Source: an uncultured Bacteroidales bacterium
GTDB taxonomy: Bacteria; Bacteroidota; Bacteroidia; Bacteroidales; Muribaculaceae
Direction: 5' to 3'
DNA length: 64,000 nucleotides
Assembly: GCA_949285735.1 (NCBI GenBank)
Contig: CASEAQ010000002.1
Coordinates: 1 to 64,000, forward strand
Part shown: positions 26,665 through 34,928 of the stretch, in pieces
Numbering within the stretch: position 1 is the stretch's first letter
Layout: each line of letters starts with the position of its first letter
Program-made: the position numbers and the translations under genes
Notes under the pieces: generated by a model
What the model was told of the DNA's origin: nothing
Databases searched by the model: none
The model's input: the letters and a program-made list of their open reading frames with translations, nothing else

Positions 26665-26672
26665 TAAATTTG
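26665..26672 (+). promoter_or_regulatory. Promoter -7 box for the acetyltransferase-like gene
   Basis: TAAATTTG, 22 nt before the ATG at 26695; a TTG lies 18 nt further upstream. Confidence 0.65.
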
Positions 26673-26694
26673 CAGCCGTAAAAATCTGCAAGTC

Positions 26695-27828
26695 ATGGCA
26701 ATTGAAATTCGAGAAATAAAGCCGGTTAAACGTGAATTGTTGAAATTCGTTCATTTCCCTATCGACACTCTTTATAAGGACAATCCATATTATGTGCCTT
26801 CGTTGGTGCTCGACGAGGTTGACACACTCACGCCTGAGCGCAACCCGGCTTTCGACTTTTGCCGCAGTGTCTATTACATGGCTTATGCCGACGGCAAGCC
26901 CGTGGGGCGCATTGCCGGCATCATAAACGATGCCGTGAACAAGAACACTGGCAAGCGCGAGATGCGCTTCGGCTTTGTCGATTTCATCGACGATGCCGAG
27001 GTGAGCAGCAAGTTGTTTGCCGCCATCGAGGAATGGGGGCGCAAGCAGGGCATGACGCGCATCGTCGGTCCGCTGGGCTTCACCGACATGGATCCCGAGG
27101 GACTCCTCGTGGAGGGTTTCGACCAGATGAGCACTATGGCAACGATTTACAACCACCCTTATTATGCCAAGCACATCGAGGCACTGGGCTTCGAGAAGGA
27201 AATCGACTGGGTGGAGTTCAAGATATTCGTGCCCGAGGGGATTCCCGAAAAGCATAAGCGCATAAGCGACATTATCAGCCGCAAATATGAGTTGCAGACT
27301 ATAAAGTACACCAGCTCGAAGAAGATTGTCAACGACTACGGGCAAGCCATATTCAAGTTGATAAACGAGGCTTATGCCGACTTGTATGGCTATTCGCCTC
27401 TCACACCGAAGCAAATCGACCATTACATCAAGATGTATTTGCCTGTGCTGAGGCTCGAAAATGTGTCGCTCATCATCGACAAGGACAAGCAACTTGTGGG
27501 TGTGGGTATCGCCATGCCGTCGATGTCGCGGGCGTTGGTGAAGAGTCGCGGACGGCTGTTCCCGTTTGGGTGGGTTCATTTGCTGAAGGCTTTGCGCGGC
27601 AAGAACGATGTGGTTGACTTGCTGTTGGTAGCCGTCAAGCCCGAATATCAGAGCAAGGGTGTGAATGCGTTGCTGTTTACCGACTTGATTCCGTGCTTCA
27701 TAAAGAATGGGTATGTGTATGCCGAGAGCAACCCCGAGCTTGAGGTTAACCAAAAGGTGCAATCGCAGTGGCAATATTTTGAAACGCACCAGAACAAGAG
27801 GCGCAGGGCATACTCTAAAGAATTATGA
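26695..27828 (+). CDS. GNAT-superfamily acetyltransferase-like protein
   Basis: A 377-residue cytoplasmic protein. It opens EIREIKPVKRELLKFVHFPIDTLYKDNPYYVPSL and carries GRIAGIINDAVN, GFVDFIDDAEVSSKLFAAIEEWGRKQGMTRIVGPLGFTDMDPEGLLVEGF and a C-terminal GNAT-like part (LLLVAVKPEYQSKGVNALLF) corresponding to the acetyl-CoA-binding motif A. This layout matches a widespread Bacteroidota family annotated as N-acetyltransferase, whose substrate is not known. Single gene with a good promoter. Confidence 0.75.
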   Translation: MAIEIREIKPVKRELLKFVHFPIDTLYKDNPYYVPSLVLDEVDTLTPERNPAFDFCRSVYYMAYADGKPVGRIAGIINDAVNKNTGKREMRFGFVDFIDDAEVSSKLFAAIEEWGRKQGMTRIVGPLGFTDMDPEGLLVEGFDQMSTMATIYNHPYYAKHIEALGFEKEIDWVEFKIFVPEGIPEKHKRISDIISRKYELQTIKYTSSKKIVNDYGQAIFKLINEAYADLYGYSPLTPKQIDHYIKMYLPVLRLENVSLIIDKDKQLVGVGIAMPSMSRALVKSRGRLFPFGWVHLLKALRGKNDVVDLLLVAVKPEYQSKGVNALLFTDLIPCFIKNGYVYAESNPELEVNQKVQSQWQYFETHQNKRRRAYSKEL

Positions 27829-27890
27829 ATTAGGAGTTAGGAGTTAGGAATTTTTTTGCAAATGCCGTAGAGGCGCGATTCATCGCGTCT
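27829..27890. repeat. AATTAGGAGTTAGGA units plus small GC-rich hairpin
   Basis: Tandem heptamer-like units (GAATTAGGAGTTAGGAGTTA, 27836 onward) followed by a T-run. Then AGGCGCGA TTCA TCGCGTCT (27871-27890) can form an 8-bp hairpin with a four-base loop. It lies between convergent genes and may terminate both transcripts. Same unit family as at 17953 and 28505. Confidence 0.6.
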
Positions 27891-27931
27891 GACCGCCACT
27901 ATAAACTATATTAAAAGAGCCGCTGAGTTGG

Positions 27932-28450
27932 TTATCGGCGGGTTTTAGTGCCGTAGATGGCTCTTAGGGAGTCGCCGTCGCTGAGGAAGTATAAATCCAT
28001 GTCGTAGATCGGTTGTGACGAGTCGCGGTGGGGGATGTTTTCCCAATGGAATAGCATCACTCTTGCTGTGGACAGATTTTTCAGTATCGAGTCTAAGAGT
28101 TCGGTGTTGCCATAGCCGTGGGTGGATTGCAGTTTGCCGTTGCGGTATTCTATTTCGCGGTAGAATGCGGGTCCACCATATTCACGTGCCACGCTTTCAA
28201 ACGTCCGATAGTGCAGGTCGAGGTATTGGTATGGAATGATTGCTGCATCGGCAGGCAGCAGGTTGCTGTTGTTACCGAAGTACCAGTCGGCAGGGTAGGC
28301 GAGCAATGGGAAAGGATTGCCGGTGGCGGCAGTGTCGCCGAGAGTAACGGTGTCGGGTGCAGTGTCGGTGCTGAGCGCAGAAGTGCTATTGTTACCTTGT
28401 GTGCAACCAACGAGGCAACAGCATACGATTATGTAAATCAGCTGCTTCAT
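27932..28450 (-). CDS. Lipoprotein of unknown function
   Basis: A 172-residue lipoprotein: the SPII signal KQLIYIIVCCCLVGC places the lipidated Cys at 16, followed by a Thr/Ser/Asp-rich linker (about 17-45). The folded part includes YPADWYFGNNSNLLPADAAIIPYQYLDLHYRTFESVAREYGGPAFYREIEYRNGKL and a C-terminal DMDLYFLSDGDSLRAIYGTK. No known domain was recognised. Flanked on both sides by AATTAGGA-repeat hairpins. Confidence 0.7.
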   Translation of the reverse strand: MKQLIYIIVCCCLVGCTQGNNSTSALSTDTAPDTVTLGDTAATGNPFPLLAYPADWYFGNNSNLLPADAAIIPYQYLDLHYRTFESVAREYGGPAFYREIEYRNGKLQSTHGYGNTELLDSILKNLSTARVMLFHWENIPHRDSSQPIYDMDLYFLSDGDSLRAIYGTKTRR

Positions 28451-28504
28451 ACTATTCTTTCTTGCTCAATGATACAAAAATACTACAAAATGTGGAATCG
28501 TGCT

Positions 28505-28611
28505 TAATTAGGAATTAGGAATGAGGAATCGTGTTCAATTAGGAATGTGGAATTAGGAATTTTTTAAGTTTCTGACGGCAAATGCTATTCCTCATTTCAC
28601 ATTCCTAATTG
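28505..28611. repeat. AATTAGGA repeat units and 14-bp inverted repeat
   Basis: Several AATTAGGA/ATGAGGAA units. CAATTAGGAATGTG (28536-28549) is the exact reverse complement of CACATTCCTAATTG (28598-28611). It lies downstream of the recombinase gene (stop 28642) and upstream of the lipoprotein gene. No TAnnTTTG box is seen inside the 48-bp loop, so it is more likely a terminator than an invertible promoter. Confidence 0.6.
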
Positions 28612-28641
28612 TTTGGAAATTATGCAGGAAGGGTGTGTGGA

Positions 28642-29598
28642 TTACAGGCTTTTGATTATCAATTCGTTGGCACGGTCGATGGCTGATTTGTCGAGCGAGG
28701 CGAGATAGATTTGTGTAGTTGCTTCGTTGTCGTGCCCCATGCCTTCGCTGATTATCGATAGTGGAATATGCTTGGCGTGGGCGATTGATGCCCACGAATG
28801 GCGGCTTACATACATCGTTAGTCTTGCCTTCATCCCTGCCATCACGGCTACTTTCTTCAGCTTTCCGTTTATCAGTCGCAAGGCATTCTGGTATTGTTGT
28901 CGGTCGCGTCCGTGCCGCGTTATTATCGGCAGCAGATATATGGTGTCGTTGGGGGGATATTTGTCGATGATGCGTTGCATGCACTTCTCCCATTTCACGT
29001 AGAGTGTCTGCCTCGTCTTTCGGCGGCGGTAGCAGAGTATGCCGTTCTTGAGGTCGGTCTTGCGCAGGTATGCCATGTCGATAAACGACATTCCACGGGT
29101 GTAGAACGAGAAAAGGAACATATCGCGAGCATAGTCGAGGCTCGGATTTCCCGACAGGTCGAGTTCCTTTATCAGCTTTATTTCTTTCAGCCCGACAGCC
29201 CTTTTCACTGTTTTGCCAATCCCGGTATATACATGGCGGAAGGGGTTGAGTTGCTTGGTGATTCCACGCTCCACGGCGCGGTTGTAGGAGGCGCGTAGAA
29301 TGCGCATGTAGAACGAAGAAGTGTTCATCGACAAGCCCCGTTCCTTGAGCCATGCTTCGTATTGTTGCATGATGTCTGCCGAGAGGCGGTTGAGTTGTAT
29401 GTCACGCCCGTGCCTGAAGAGCATGAAGCTGTTGAGCGCCGACAGATAGGTTTCGGAAGTGCGTTCTTTCCCGAGTTGCTTCAATTGCATAATCACATTG
29501 CACATGTGGTGCATCAGTGTCCGCCGTTTGCGACTGGCGGAAAGCCGCGGTTCGGCATGACCACTTACCACGGTCGAATCGTTGCTTTTCATTTTCAT
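28642..29598 (-). CDS. Tyrosine recombinase (Bacteroidales integrase/invertase type)
   Basis: A 318-residue site-specific recombinase. The N-terminal SAM-like core-binding domain covers about 35-130 (TSETYLSALNSFMLFRHGRDIQLNRLSADIMQQYEAWLKERGLS). The catalytic domain carries the Arg in FSFYTRGMSFIDMAYLRKTDL, the beta-hairpin Lys in RRKTRQTL, VSRHSWASIA, SEGMGHDNEATTQIYLAS with the His and nucleophilic Tyr. All catalytic residues appear intact. No excisionase, relaxase or phage gene accompanies it, so it may be a solitary invertase or the remains of an element. No convincing invertible promoter was found nearby. Confidence 0.88.
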   Translation of the reverse strand: MKMKSNDSTVVSGHAEPRLSASRKRRTLMHHMCNVIMQLKQLGKERTSETYLSALNSFMLFRHGRDIQLNRLSADIMQQYEAWLKERGLSMNTSSFYMRILRASYNRAVERGITKQLNPFRHVYTGIGKTVKRAVGLKEIKLIKELDLSGNPSLDYARDMFLFSFYTRGMSFIDMAYLRKTDLKNGILCYRRRKTRQTLYVKWEKCMQRIIDKYPPNDTIYLLPIITRHGRDRQQYQNALRLINGKLKKVAVMAGMKARLTMYVSRHSWASIAHAKHIPLSIISEGMGHDNEATTQIYLASLDKSAIDRANELIIKSL

Positions 29599-29747
29599 TT
29601 GTCAAGTGTTTGTTTGGTGGATAATAATTGAAATTTGTGCAGATGCCAGGCTGCAAGGACGCAAAATAGGTGTTTGGCGGGATAATGGCGCAAGCATGGC
29701 TTGGCAATTGCCTGTGCCGTGGATTTGTGAGTTGAACTTATTATGGC

Positions 29748-29755
29748 TAAATTTG
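29748..29755 (+). promoter_or_regulatory. Promoter -7 box for rbfA
   Basis: TAAATTTG, 9 nt before leader element copy C and 83 nt before the rbfA ATG. Confidence 0.6.
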
Positions 29756-29764
29756 CAACAAATC

Positions 29765-29822
29765 TTAGAAGCTATTCAGCTTCTCGGGATAAAAGATTGC
29801 GTAAAAATTTAAACAGCTTCTT
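29765..29822 (+). promoter_or_regulatory. Repeated 5'-leader element, shortened copy C (rbfA)
   Basis: A 58-nt version of the element seen before aroK and the AI-2E-type transporter. The 5' strand TTAGAAGCT is followed at once by CAGCTTCTCGG, then ATTGCGTAAAAATTTAAACAGCTTCTTA. The long internal part is missing. AGAAGCT can pair with the adjacent AGCTTCT (7 bp, loop ATTC) or with the distal AGCTTCT. It ends 15 nt before the rbfA start and begins 9 nt after the promoter, the same geometry as the long copies. Confidence 0.65.
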
Positions 29823-29837
29823 ATAAAATCAGTTGAT

Positions 29838-30233
29838 ATGGAATCTACTCGACAATCACGTATAGCACGGCTCATTCAAAAGGAATTGAGCGAAATTTTC
29901 CGTTTGCAAACAGCGAAGCTCGGCAATGTAATCGTGTCGGTGAGCGCGGTGAGGATTTCTCCCGACCTCAGCATCGCCCATGTTTATTTGAGCATCTTCC
30001 CGTCGGCACAGGCAGGACAGTTGCTCCAGAACATCACCCGCAATGCCAAGACCGTGCGCTACGACCTGGCACAGCGTGTGCGTTTCCAGTTGCGCAAGAC
30101 TCCCGAGCTGCTGTTCCACATTGACGACTCGCTCGACTACATCGACCATATCGACCAACTGCTTGAGGAAGACCGCAGGAAGCACCCGGGCAGTGCCAAT
30201 CGTGAGGAGGGCGAAACGCCGGCTGCCGAATGA
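29838..30233 (+). CDS. rbfA: 30S ribosome-binding factor RbfA
   Basis: A 131-residue KH-like protein needed for late 30S maturation and cold growth. It starts ESTRQSRIARLIQKELSEIF, continues GNVIVSVSAVRISPDLSIAHVYLSIFP, and ends with RKTPELLFHIDDSLDYIDHIDQLLEE, all standard RbfA segments. The stop overlaps the ATG of the permease gene by 4 nt (ATGA). This rbfA-permease order is common in Bacteroidales. Confidence 0.94.
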   Translation: MESTRQSRIARLIQKELSEIFRLQTAKLGNVIVSVSAVRISPDLSIAHVYLSIFPSAQAGQLLQNITRNAKTVRYDLAQRVRFQLRKTPELLFHIDDSLDYIDHIDQLLEEDRRKHPGSANREEGETPAAE

Positions 30234-31453
30234 ACTTCGTACTGAAAATAGCATTTCGTTACCTGAAGTCGAAGAAGACCCACAGCGCGGTAAATATCAT
30301 CTCGATAGTGGCTGTGTGTGGCGTGATGGTGACGACGGCGGCTATGGTGTGCGTGTTGTCGGTGTTCAACGGCTTCACGAGCCTCATAGGCGACAAGTTG
30401 TCGAAGCTCGACCCGCCACTTGTGGTGAACGCCGCCGAAGGGAAGGCGATTGCCAACGCCGACAGCGTGGCTGCCGTAGTGGCTGCTGTCGAGGGGGTGG
30501 AGATGGCTATCCCCACCGTTGCCGACCACGGGCTTGCCGTGTATGACGACTTTCAGATGCCCGTGCTCATAAAGGGTGTGCCCGACAGCTACAACCGGCT
30601 CACCGGCATCAACGATGTGATTATCGATGGCGAGTTCCTGCTCGCCGACGGTGTGGCGCAGTATGCCGTGCTCAGTGTGGGCGTGGCATTGCAATTGCGT
30701 GTGAGGCCTGGATTTGTGGGTGGAGTGCGCATCTATGCGCCCAAGCGTATGGGCAATATCAACCTTGCCAATCCTGCCGGGGCTTTCCGCTCCGACACGG
30801 TTTTTGCCGCAGGTGTCTATCAGGTTGACCAAAGCGACTACGACCGCGACATGATGATTGTGCCGATAGAGACGGCGCGCTTCCTGTTCAACTATACGCA
30901 CGAAGCTACGGGTGTCGAAATATCGTTGCTCCCCGGTGCCGACGAGGCACGTGTGATGCAGGAAATATCCAGCCGCCTTGGCGATGGTTACACCGTCAAG
31001 AATAGGCTGATGCAGCAAGACTATGCCTTCCGCATGGTGAATATCGAAAAGTGGATTTCGTTCCTGTTGCTTGGCTTCATCATGGTGATAGCCACATTCA
31101 ATGTGATAAGCACGCTGTCGCTGCTCATCATCGAAAAGGACGAGAGCATTGTCACATTCCGCAACATGGGGGCTACCAACAAGCAGATTACACAGATTTT
31201 TGTCACCGAGGGGTGGCTCATCTCGATTGCCGGTGCCGTGGTGGGCATCGTCACGGGGCTTGTGCTATGCTGGCTGCAACAGGCCTTCGGGCTTATCGAG
31301 TTGCAGGGGGCTACCGAGATGCTTGTGGTGAAGGTTTATCCAGTCGAGGTGCGATTGTCCGACCTGCTTGTGGTGTTTGCCGCCGTTGCTGCCGTGGGGT
31401 TGCTCACGTCGGCAGTCACCTCGATAGCCATGCGCCGCAAGTTGCGCCGTTGA
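30230..31453 (+). CDS. Lipoprotein-releasing (LolC/E-type) ABC permease
   Basis: A 407-residue FtsX/MacB-type permease with the four-helix layout of LolC/LolE. One helix is near the N terminus (AVNIISIVAVCGVMVTTAAMVCVLSVFNGF), followed by a large periplasmic domain (about 50-260). Three C-terminal helices follow (WISFLLLGFIMVIATFNVISTLSLLI, GWLISIAGAVVGIVTGLVLCW, LLVVFAAVAAVGLLTSAVTSIAMRRK). The segment DESIVTFRNMGATNKQITQIF is the coupling-helix region that contacts the ATPase. The LolD ATPase is not in the window. It would release lipoproteins from the inner membrane toward LolA. Confidence 0.88.
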   Translation: MNFVLKIAFRYLKSKKTHSAVNIISIVAVCGVMVTTAAMVCVLSVFNGFTSLIGDKLSKLDPPLVVNAAEGKAIANADSVAAVVAAVEGVEMAIPTVADHGLAVYDDFQMPVLIKGVPDSYNRLTGINDVIIDGEFLLADGVAQYAVLSVGVALQLRVRPGFVGGVRIYAPKRMGNINLANPAGAFRSDTVFAAGVYQVDQSDYDRDMMIVPIETARFLFNYTHEATGVEISLLPGADEARVMQEISSRLGDGYTVKNRLMQQDYAFRMVNIEKWISFLLLGFIMVIATFNVISTLSLLIIEKDESIVTFRNMGATNKQITQIFVTEGWLISIAGAVVGIVTGLVLCWLQQAFGLIELQGATEMLVVKVYPVEVRLSDLLVVFAAVAAVGLLTSAVTSIAMRRKLRR

Positions 31454-31472
31454 GATGGCGCGCTGACGGTGG

Positions 31473-31919
31473 TTAACGCTTTTGGCGGAAGAAGTCGGTG
31501 ACGATGCTGCTGCATTCGTCGGCAAGTACGCCTGCCGTCACCTCGGTCTTCTTGTGGAATGGTGCGTCGCAATAGGTGTGGTAGCCGCGCTTGTCGTCGC
31601 TTGCCCCATACACCACTCTTTTCATCTGGCTCCAGCCAATAGCCCCGGCACACATCAGGCAAGGCTCGACGGTCACATAGATGGTGCAGTCGGTGAGGTA
31701 CTTGCCCCCGAGGTAGCTCGTTGCCGATGTGATTGCTTGCATCTCGGCGTGGGCGGTGGGGTCGGTGAGCGTTTCGGTGAGGTTGTGTGCCCGGGCTATC
31801 ACTTGCCCGTTGCACACTATCACAGCCCCGATGGGCACTTCGTCGCGCTGTGCGGCTTTGCGTGCCTCGTCGAGTGCGAGGCGCATGAATCTCTCGTCGG
31901 TGTTTATATTTGTTTCCAT
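31473..31919 (-). CDS. tadA: tRNA-specific adenosine deaminase
   Basis: A 148-residue zinc deaminase converting A34 to inosine in tRNA. The zinc/catalytic motifs are PTAHAEMQAI (His and proton-shuttle Glu) and TVEPCLMCAGAI (two Cys). The flanking VPIGAVIVCNGQVIARAHN and VVYGASDDKRG fit TadA rather than other nucleoside deaminases. The ATG at 31919 is used; one at 31946 would overlap yifB. It lies 14 nt downstream of yifB. Confidence 0.88.
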   Translation of the reverse strand: METNINTDERFMRLALDEARKAAQRDEVPIGAVIVCNGQVIARAHNLTETLTDPTAHAEMQAITSATSYLGGKYLTDCTIYVTVEPCLMCAGAIGWSQMKRVVYGASDDKRGYHTYCDAPFHKKTEVTAGVLADECSSIVTDFFRQKR

Positions 31920-31933
31920 AATTTTTTGCAGGT

Positions 31934-33472
31934 TTATTTTGCCCAATTTTCACGGTCGAGGTTACGGTAGCTGAGGGCTTCTTGCAAGTGTGCCGAAGTC
32001 ACCTTTTCGCTCCCGTCGAGGTCGGCGATGGTGCGTGCCACTTTGAGTATGCGGTCGTAGGCGCGAGCCGACATGCTGAGGCGCGTCATGGCGTCCTTCA
32101 GGCGTTCGAGCCCCTCGGCATCGGGTTGGGCGTATTGGCGTATCAGGCGCGAGGTCATCTGCGCATTGCAATGCACCCCTTTCTCGTCCTTGAAACGCAT
32201 TTGCTGTATCTCGCGCGCCCTCACCACTCGCTGGCGTATCGCCGCGCTGCTTTCGCTTGGCGTGTTGGAAGCCATTTCGTCGAATTGCACGGGCGAGACC
32301 TCGATTTGTATGTCGATGCGGTCGAGCAGTGGACCCGAGATTTTGCTCAAGTATTTGCGCACCGCGCCGGGCGGGCACACGCATTGCTTGGTGGGGTGTC
32401 CGTAGTATCCGCAGGGGCAGGGGTTCATCGATGCCACGAGCATGAACGATGCAGGGTAATCGACCGAATACTTGGCACGTGAAATGGTGATGTGGCGGTC
32501 TTCGAGCGGTTGTCGCATCACTTCGAGTACTTGGCGGCTGAACTCGGGCAACTCGTCGAGGAACAGTATGCCATTGTGGGCAAGGCTGATTTCGCCCGGG
32601 GAGGGATATGTGCCGCCGCCAACGAGGGCTACGGGCGAAATGGTGTGGTGGGGCGAGCGGAACGGGCGGCGTGTCATGAGCGTCGCTCCGCGTTCGAGTT
32701 TGCCAGCCACGGAGTGTATCTTGGTAGTCTCCAAAGCCTCTTGCAGGCTCAGTGGCGGCAATATCGACGGCAGCCGCTTTGCCATCATCGACTTGCCCGA
32801 TCCTGGGCTGCCCACGAGGATTATGTTGTGTCCGCCGGCGCAAGCCACCTCGAAGGCGCGTTTCACGTTTTCCTGGCCGCGCACTTCAGAGAAGTCGAAG
32901 TCGTAATTGCTCACGGTGCGGAAAAACTCTTCGCGAGTGTTGACCACTGTCGGTTCAAGCTGCACGTCGCCGTTGAAGAAGCCTATCACTTGGTCGATTC
33001 GCTCAACGCCATAAATGTCGATGTTGTTGACAACGGCTGCTTCTTTCACGTTGGCTTTGGGCACGATGAACCCCTCGTAGCCGAGTTCGCGCGCCTTGAT
33101 AGCCATGGGCAACGCCCCGCGTATGGGCAGCACCGAGCCGTCGAGCGACAATTCGCCCATCATCATGAAACGCCCCAGCCGGTCGGCATTCACTTTGCTG
33201 TCGGCGGCAAGAATGCCTATGGCAAGCGGCAAGTCGTAGGCGGCACCCTCCTTGCGCACGTCGGCAGGAGACATATTCACCACCACTTGCCGCCGTGGGA
33301 AGTTTTGCCCACATTGCTTCAGTGCGGTGCGTATTCGTTCGTGGCTTTCCTTGACGGCGGTATCGGGCAACCCCACTATGGTGTAGCCAATGCCCGTGTC
33401 AACCGACACCTCGATAGTGACGACAATAGCGTCGATGCCATGCACCGCCGCTCCGAAAACCTTGGTGAGCAT
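31934..33472 (-). CDS. YifB/ComM-family Mg-chelatase-like AAA+ ATPase
   Basis: A 512-residue protein. The N-terminal ChlI-like domain (KVFGAAVHGIDAIVVTIEVSVDTGIGYTIVGLPDTAVKES) is followed by the AAA+ core with Walker A ILVGSPGSGKSMMAKRLP, FRSPHHTISPVALVGGG, Walker B GILFLDELPEF, and SMNPCPCGYYGHPTKQC with the zinc-like Cys cluster. The C-terminal Mg_chelatase_C helices end RTIADLDGSEKVTSAHLQEALSYR. Homologues (ComM) act as branch-migration helicases in natural transformation. The TAATTTTG box at 33506-33513 is its promoter, and tadA follows. Confidence 0.93.
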   Translation of the reverse strand: MLTKVFGAAVHGIDAIVVTIEVSVDTGIGYTIVGLPDTAVKESHERIRTALKQCGQNFPRRQVVVNMSPADVRKEGAAYDLPLAIGILAADSKVNADRLGRFMMMGELSLDGSVLPIRGALPMAIKARELGYEGFIVPKANVKEAAVVNNIDIYGVERIDQVIGFFNGDVQLEPTVVNTREEFFRTVSNYDFDFSEVRGQENVKRAFEVACAGGHNIILVGSPGSGKSMMAKRLPSILPPLSLQEALETTKIHSVAGKLERGATLMTRRPFRSPHHTISPVALVGGGTYPSPGEISLAHNGILFLDELPEFSRQVLEVMRQPLEDRHITISRAKYSVDYPASFMLVASMNPCPCGYYGHPTKQCVCPPGAVRKYLSKISGPLLDRIDIQIEVSPVQFDEMASNTPSESSAAIRQRVVRAREIQQMRFKDEKGVHCNAQMTSRLIRQYAQPDAEGLERLKDAMTRLSMSARAYDRILKVARTIADLDGSEKVTSAHLQEALSYRNLDRENWAK

Positions 33473-33505
33473 AATTCCTCTGTGTTGTGATTTGTAGTTT
33501 ATTCA

Positions 33506-33513
33506 CAAAATTA
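33506..33513 (-). promoter_or_regulatory. Promoter -7 box for yifB-tadA
   Basis: TAATTTTG on the minus strand, 33 nt before the yifB start. Confidence 0.55.
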
Positions 33514-33576
33514 GCATATTCCCCCGATAATCCGCAGTTTTCGCCGTCATAATTTTCAGTGGCAGTATTGTTGCTC

Positions 33577-34908
33577 TTAGAGTGCCAAGATCCATTGGGC
33601 GATGTCGTTGAGGACCTCGGGTGATATGGTCTCGGTGATGGCGTTGTATTCCATCGGGCTGCCGGTGGTGCAGTGCTGGAACAGGTGGTTGAGTCCGTCG
33701 TACAGGCGAGTACGGTTGTGTTGGTTTTGGGGAAGCAGCGAGGTGATGATAGCCAAGTTGCTTGGCGCAACCTGTATGTCCTTGCTGCCAGCGATAGCCA
33801 TCACGGGGCAACGGGCTGCGGCAATGTCGGTGCGTGGGCTGTAAGCAAGCCAGTAGTCGAGCCACACATTGGGCTCTTCAAGCACGGTCACAAGGTTTTC
33901 GCGCATCGGTTCGGGCAGGTTGGCGGCAATGCTGTCGATGAATGCTTGTGGAGTGGACGTGCTGCGAGGGTTTGTGCGCTGGGCGAGCACAGCCGCCAGC
34001 GCGTCGGTGTAGGCGTCGGTGTAGGCGTTGGCGTATGTCGCTGGAGTGCCGTTGAGCTGGAGTATCAGGCGATTTTGCTCGACCAGCAGGCTGTCGCCGC
34101 GCATTGCCGGCGATGCAAGTGTTATGGCAAAATCAACATCACCACTGGCAGCAAGGGAGAATGCAATTAGTCCGCCCTCGCTGTGCCCGAGCACACCCAC
34201 TTTGCCAAATTGCTTCAAACCTTTTAAATATTTGATGCCGGCAGCAGCGTCGTTGCTGAAATCGGCAGTGGTGGCTTTTGAGGCATCGCCCGTCGATTTG
34301 CCGCAACTGCGGTCGTCATATCGCAACGATGCAATGCCGTGGCGGGCAAGGTGGTCGGCTATGACGGCAAAGGGCTTGTGGTCGAATATCTCCTCGTCAC
34401 GGTTTTGCAGTCCGCTGCCGCTCACCATCAAGACCACCGGGGTCGAGCTGTTACAACCCTCGGGCAAAGACAATGTGCCCGCAAGTGTGGCACCACCAGC
34501 CTCGTTGGTAAAAGTGATTTCACGAGTTTCGTAGCCATAGGGCGGTTGTGGCGTTTGCGGACGTTCGGGAATAGCTTCGCCCGGTTGCAGGTCGAGAGGG
34601 AACGAATAGCCCATTTGGGTGAGTTTTCCCACCAACTTGCCATCGGAGAGCCGTCCAGCATAGCTTGCACCAATCATCGGTACGTCAACGCTGATTGAGT
34701 CGGCAGAAAGGAACAGCGTCTTGCACGGGATGCCTTTTGCCCCTTGGTCGGGACTGTCGAGCGTGCAGCCGCTGTCGCTCACGTTGAGCACGATAGTCAG
34801 CTCCTGAGGTCCCACCGACAATTTCCCGTTCCAGGACCCCGAAATGTTTTGTGCCGCCATCGTCAGGCAAGCAAGAAGCAACGCGATAGTAAACAACGAT
34901 TTTTTCAT
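33577..34908 (-). CDS. Secreted alpha/beta hydrolase (serine esterase-like)
   Basis: A 443-residue protein with signal peptide KSLFTIALLLACLTMAAQ. Residues about 20-110 form a beta-rich N-terminal domain (ISGSWNGKLSVGPQELTIVLNV). The hydrolase core has the oxyanion stretch VVLMVSGSGLQNRDEE, DDRSCGKSTG, nucleophile elbow GVLGHSEGGLIAFSLA, acid region MAIAGSKDIQVAP and a C-terminal catalytic His in DGLNHLFQH. It matches the family of periplasmic esterases/peptidases related to yeast EstB-like hydrolases; substrate unknown. A 12-nt tandem repeat near 34001-34035 gives an AYTDAYTD stretch. Confidence 0.85.
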   Translation of the reverse strand: MKKSLFTIALLLACLTMAAQNISGSWNGKLSVGPQELTIVLNVSDSGCTLDSPDQGAKGIPCKTLFLSADSISVDVPMIGASYAGRLSDGKLVGKLTQMGYSFPLDLQPGEAIPERPQTPQPPYGYETREITFTNEAGGATLAGTLSLPEGCNSSTPVVLMVSGSGLQNRDEEIFDHKPFAVIADHLARHGIASLRYDDRSCGKSTGDASKATTADFSNDAAAGIKYLKGLKQFGKVGVLGHSEGGLIAFSLAASGDVDFAITLASPAMRGDSLLVEQNRLILQLNGTPATYANAYTDAYTDALAAVLAQRTNPRSTSTPQAFIDSIAANLPEPMRENLVTVLEEPNVWLDYWLAYSPRTDIAAARCPVMAIAGSKDIQVAPSNLAIITSLLPQNQHNRTRLYDGLNHLFQHCTTGSPMEYNAITETISPEVLNDIAQWILAL

Positions 34909-34928
34909 GACCGTGATAGTTCAGAGAG

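Noticed and set aside
28536-28611. Invertible promoter controlled by the neighbouring recombinase
   Set aside because: The 14-bp inverted repeat is real, but no TAnnTTTG box lies between its arms and the sequence fits a terminator hairpin.
28505-29823. Integrated mobile element around the recombinase gene
   Set aside because: No cargo, attachment-site duplication or mobilisation genes are visible; rbfA and its leader start directly beside it.
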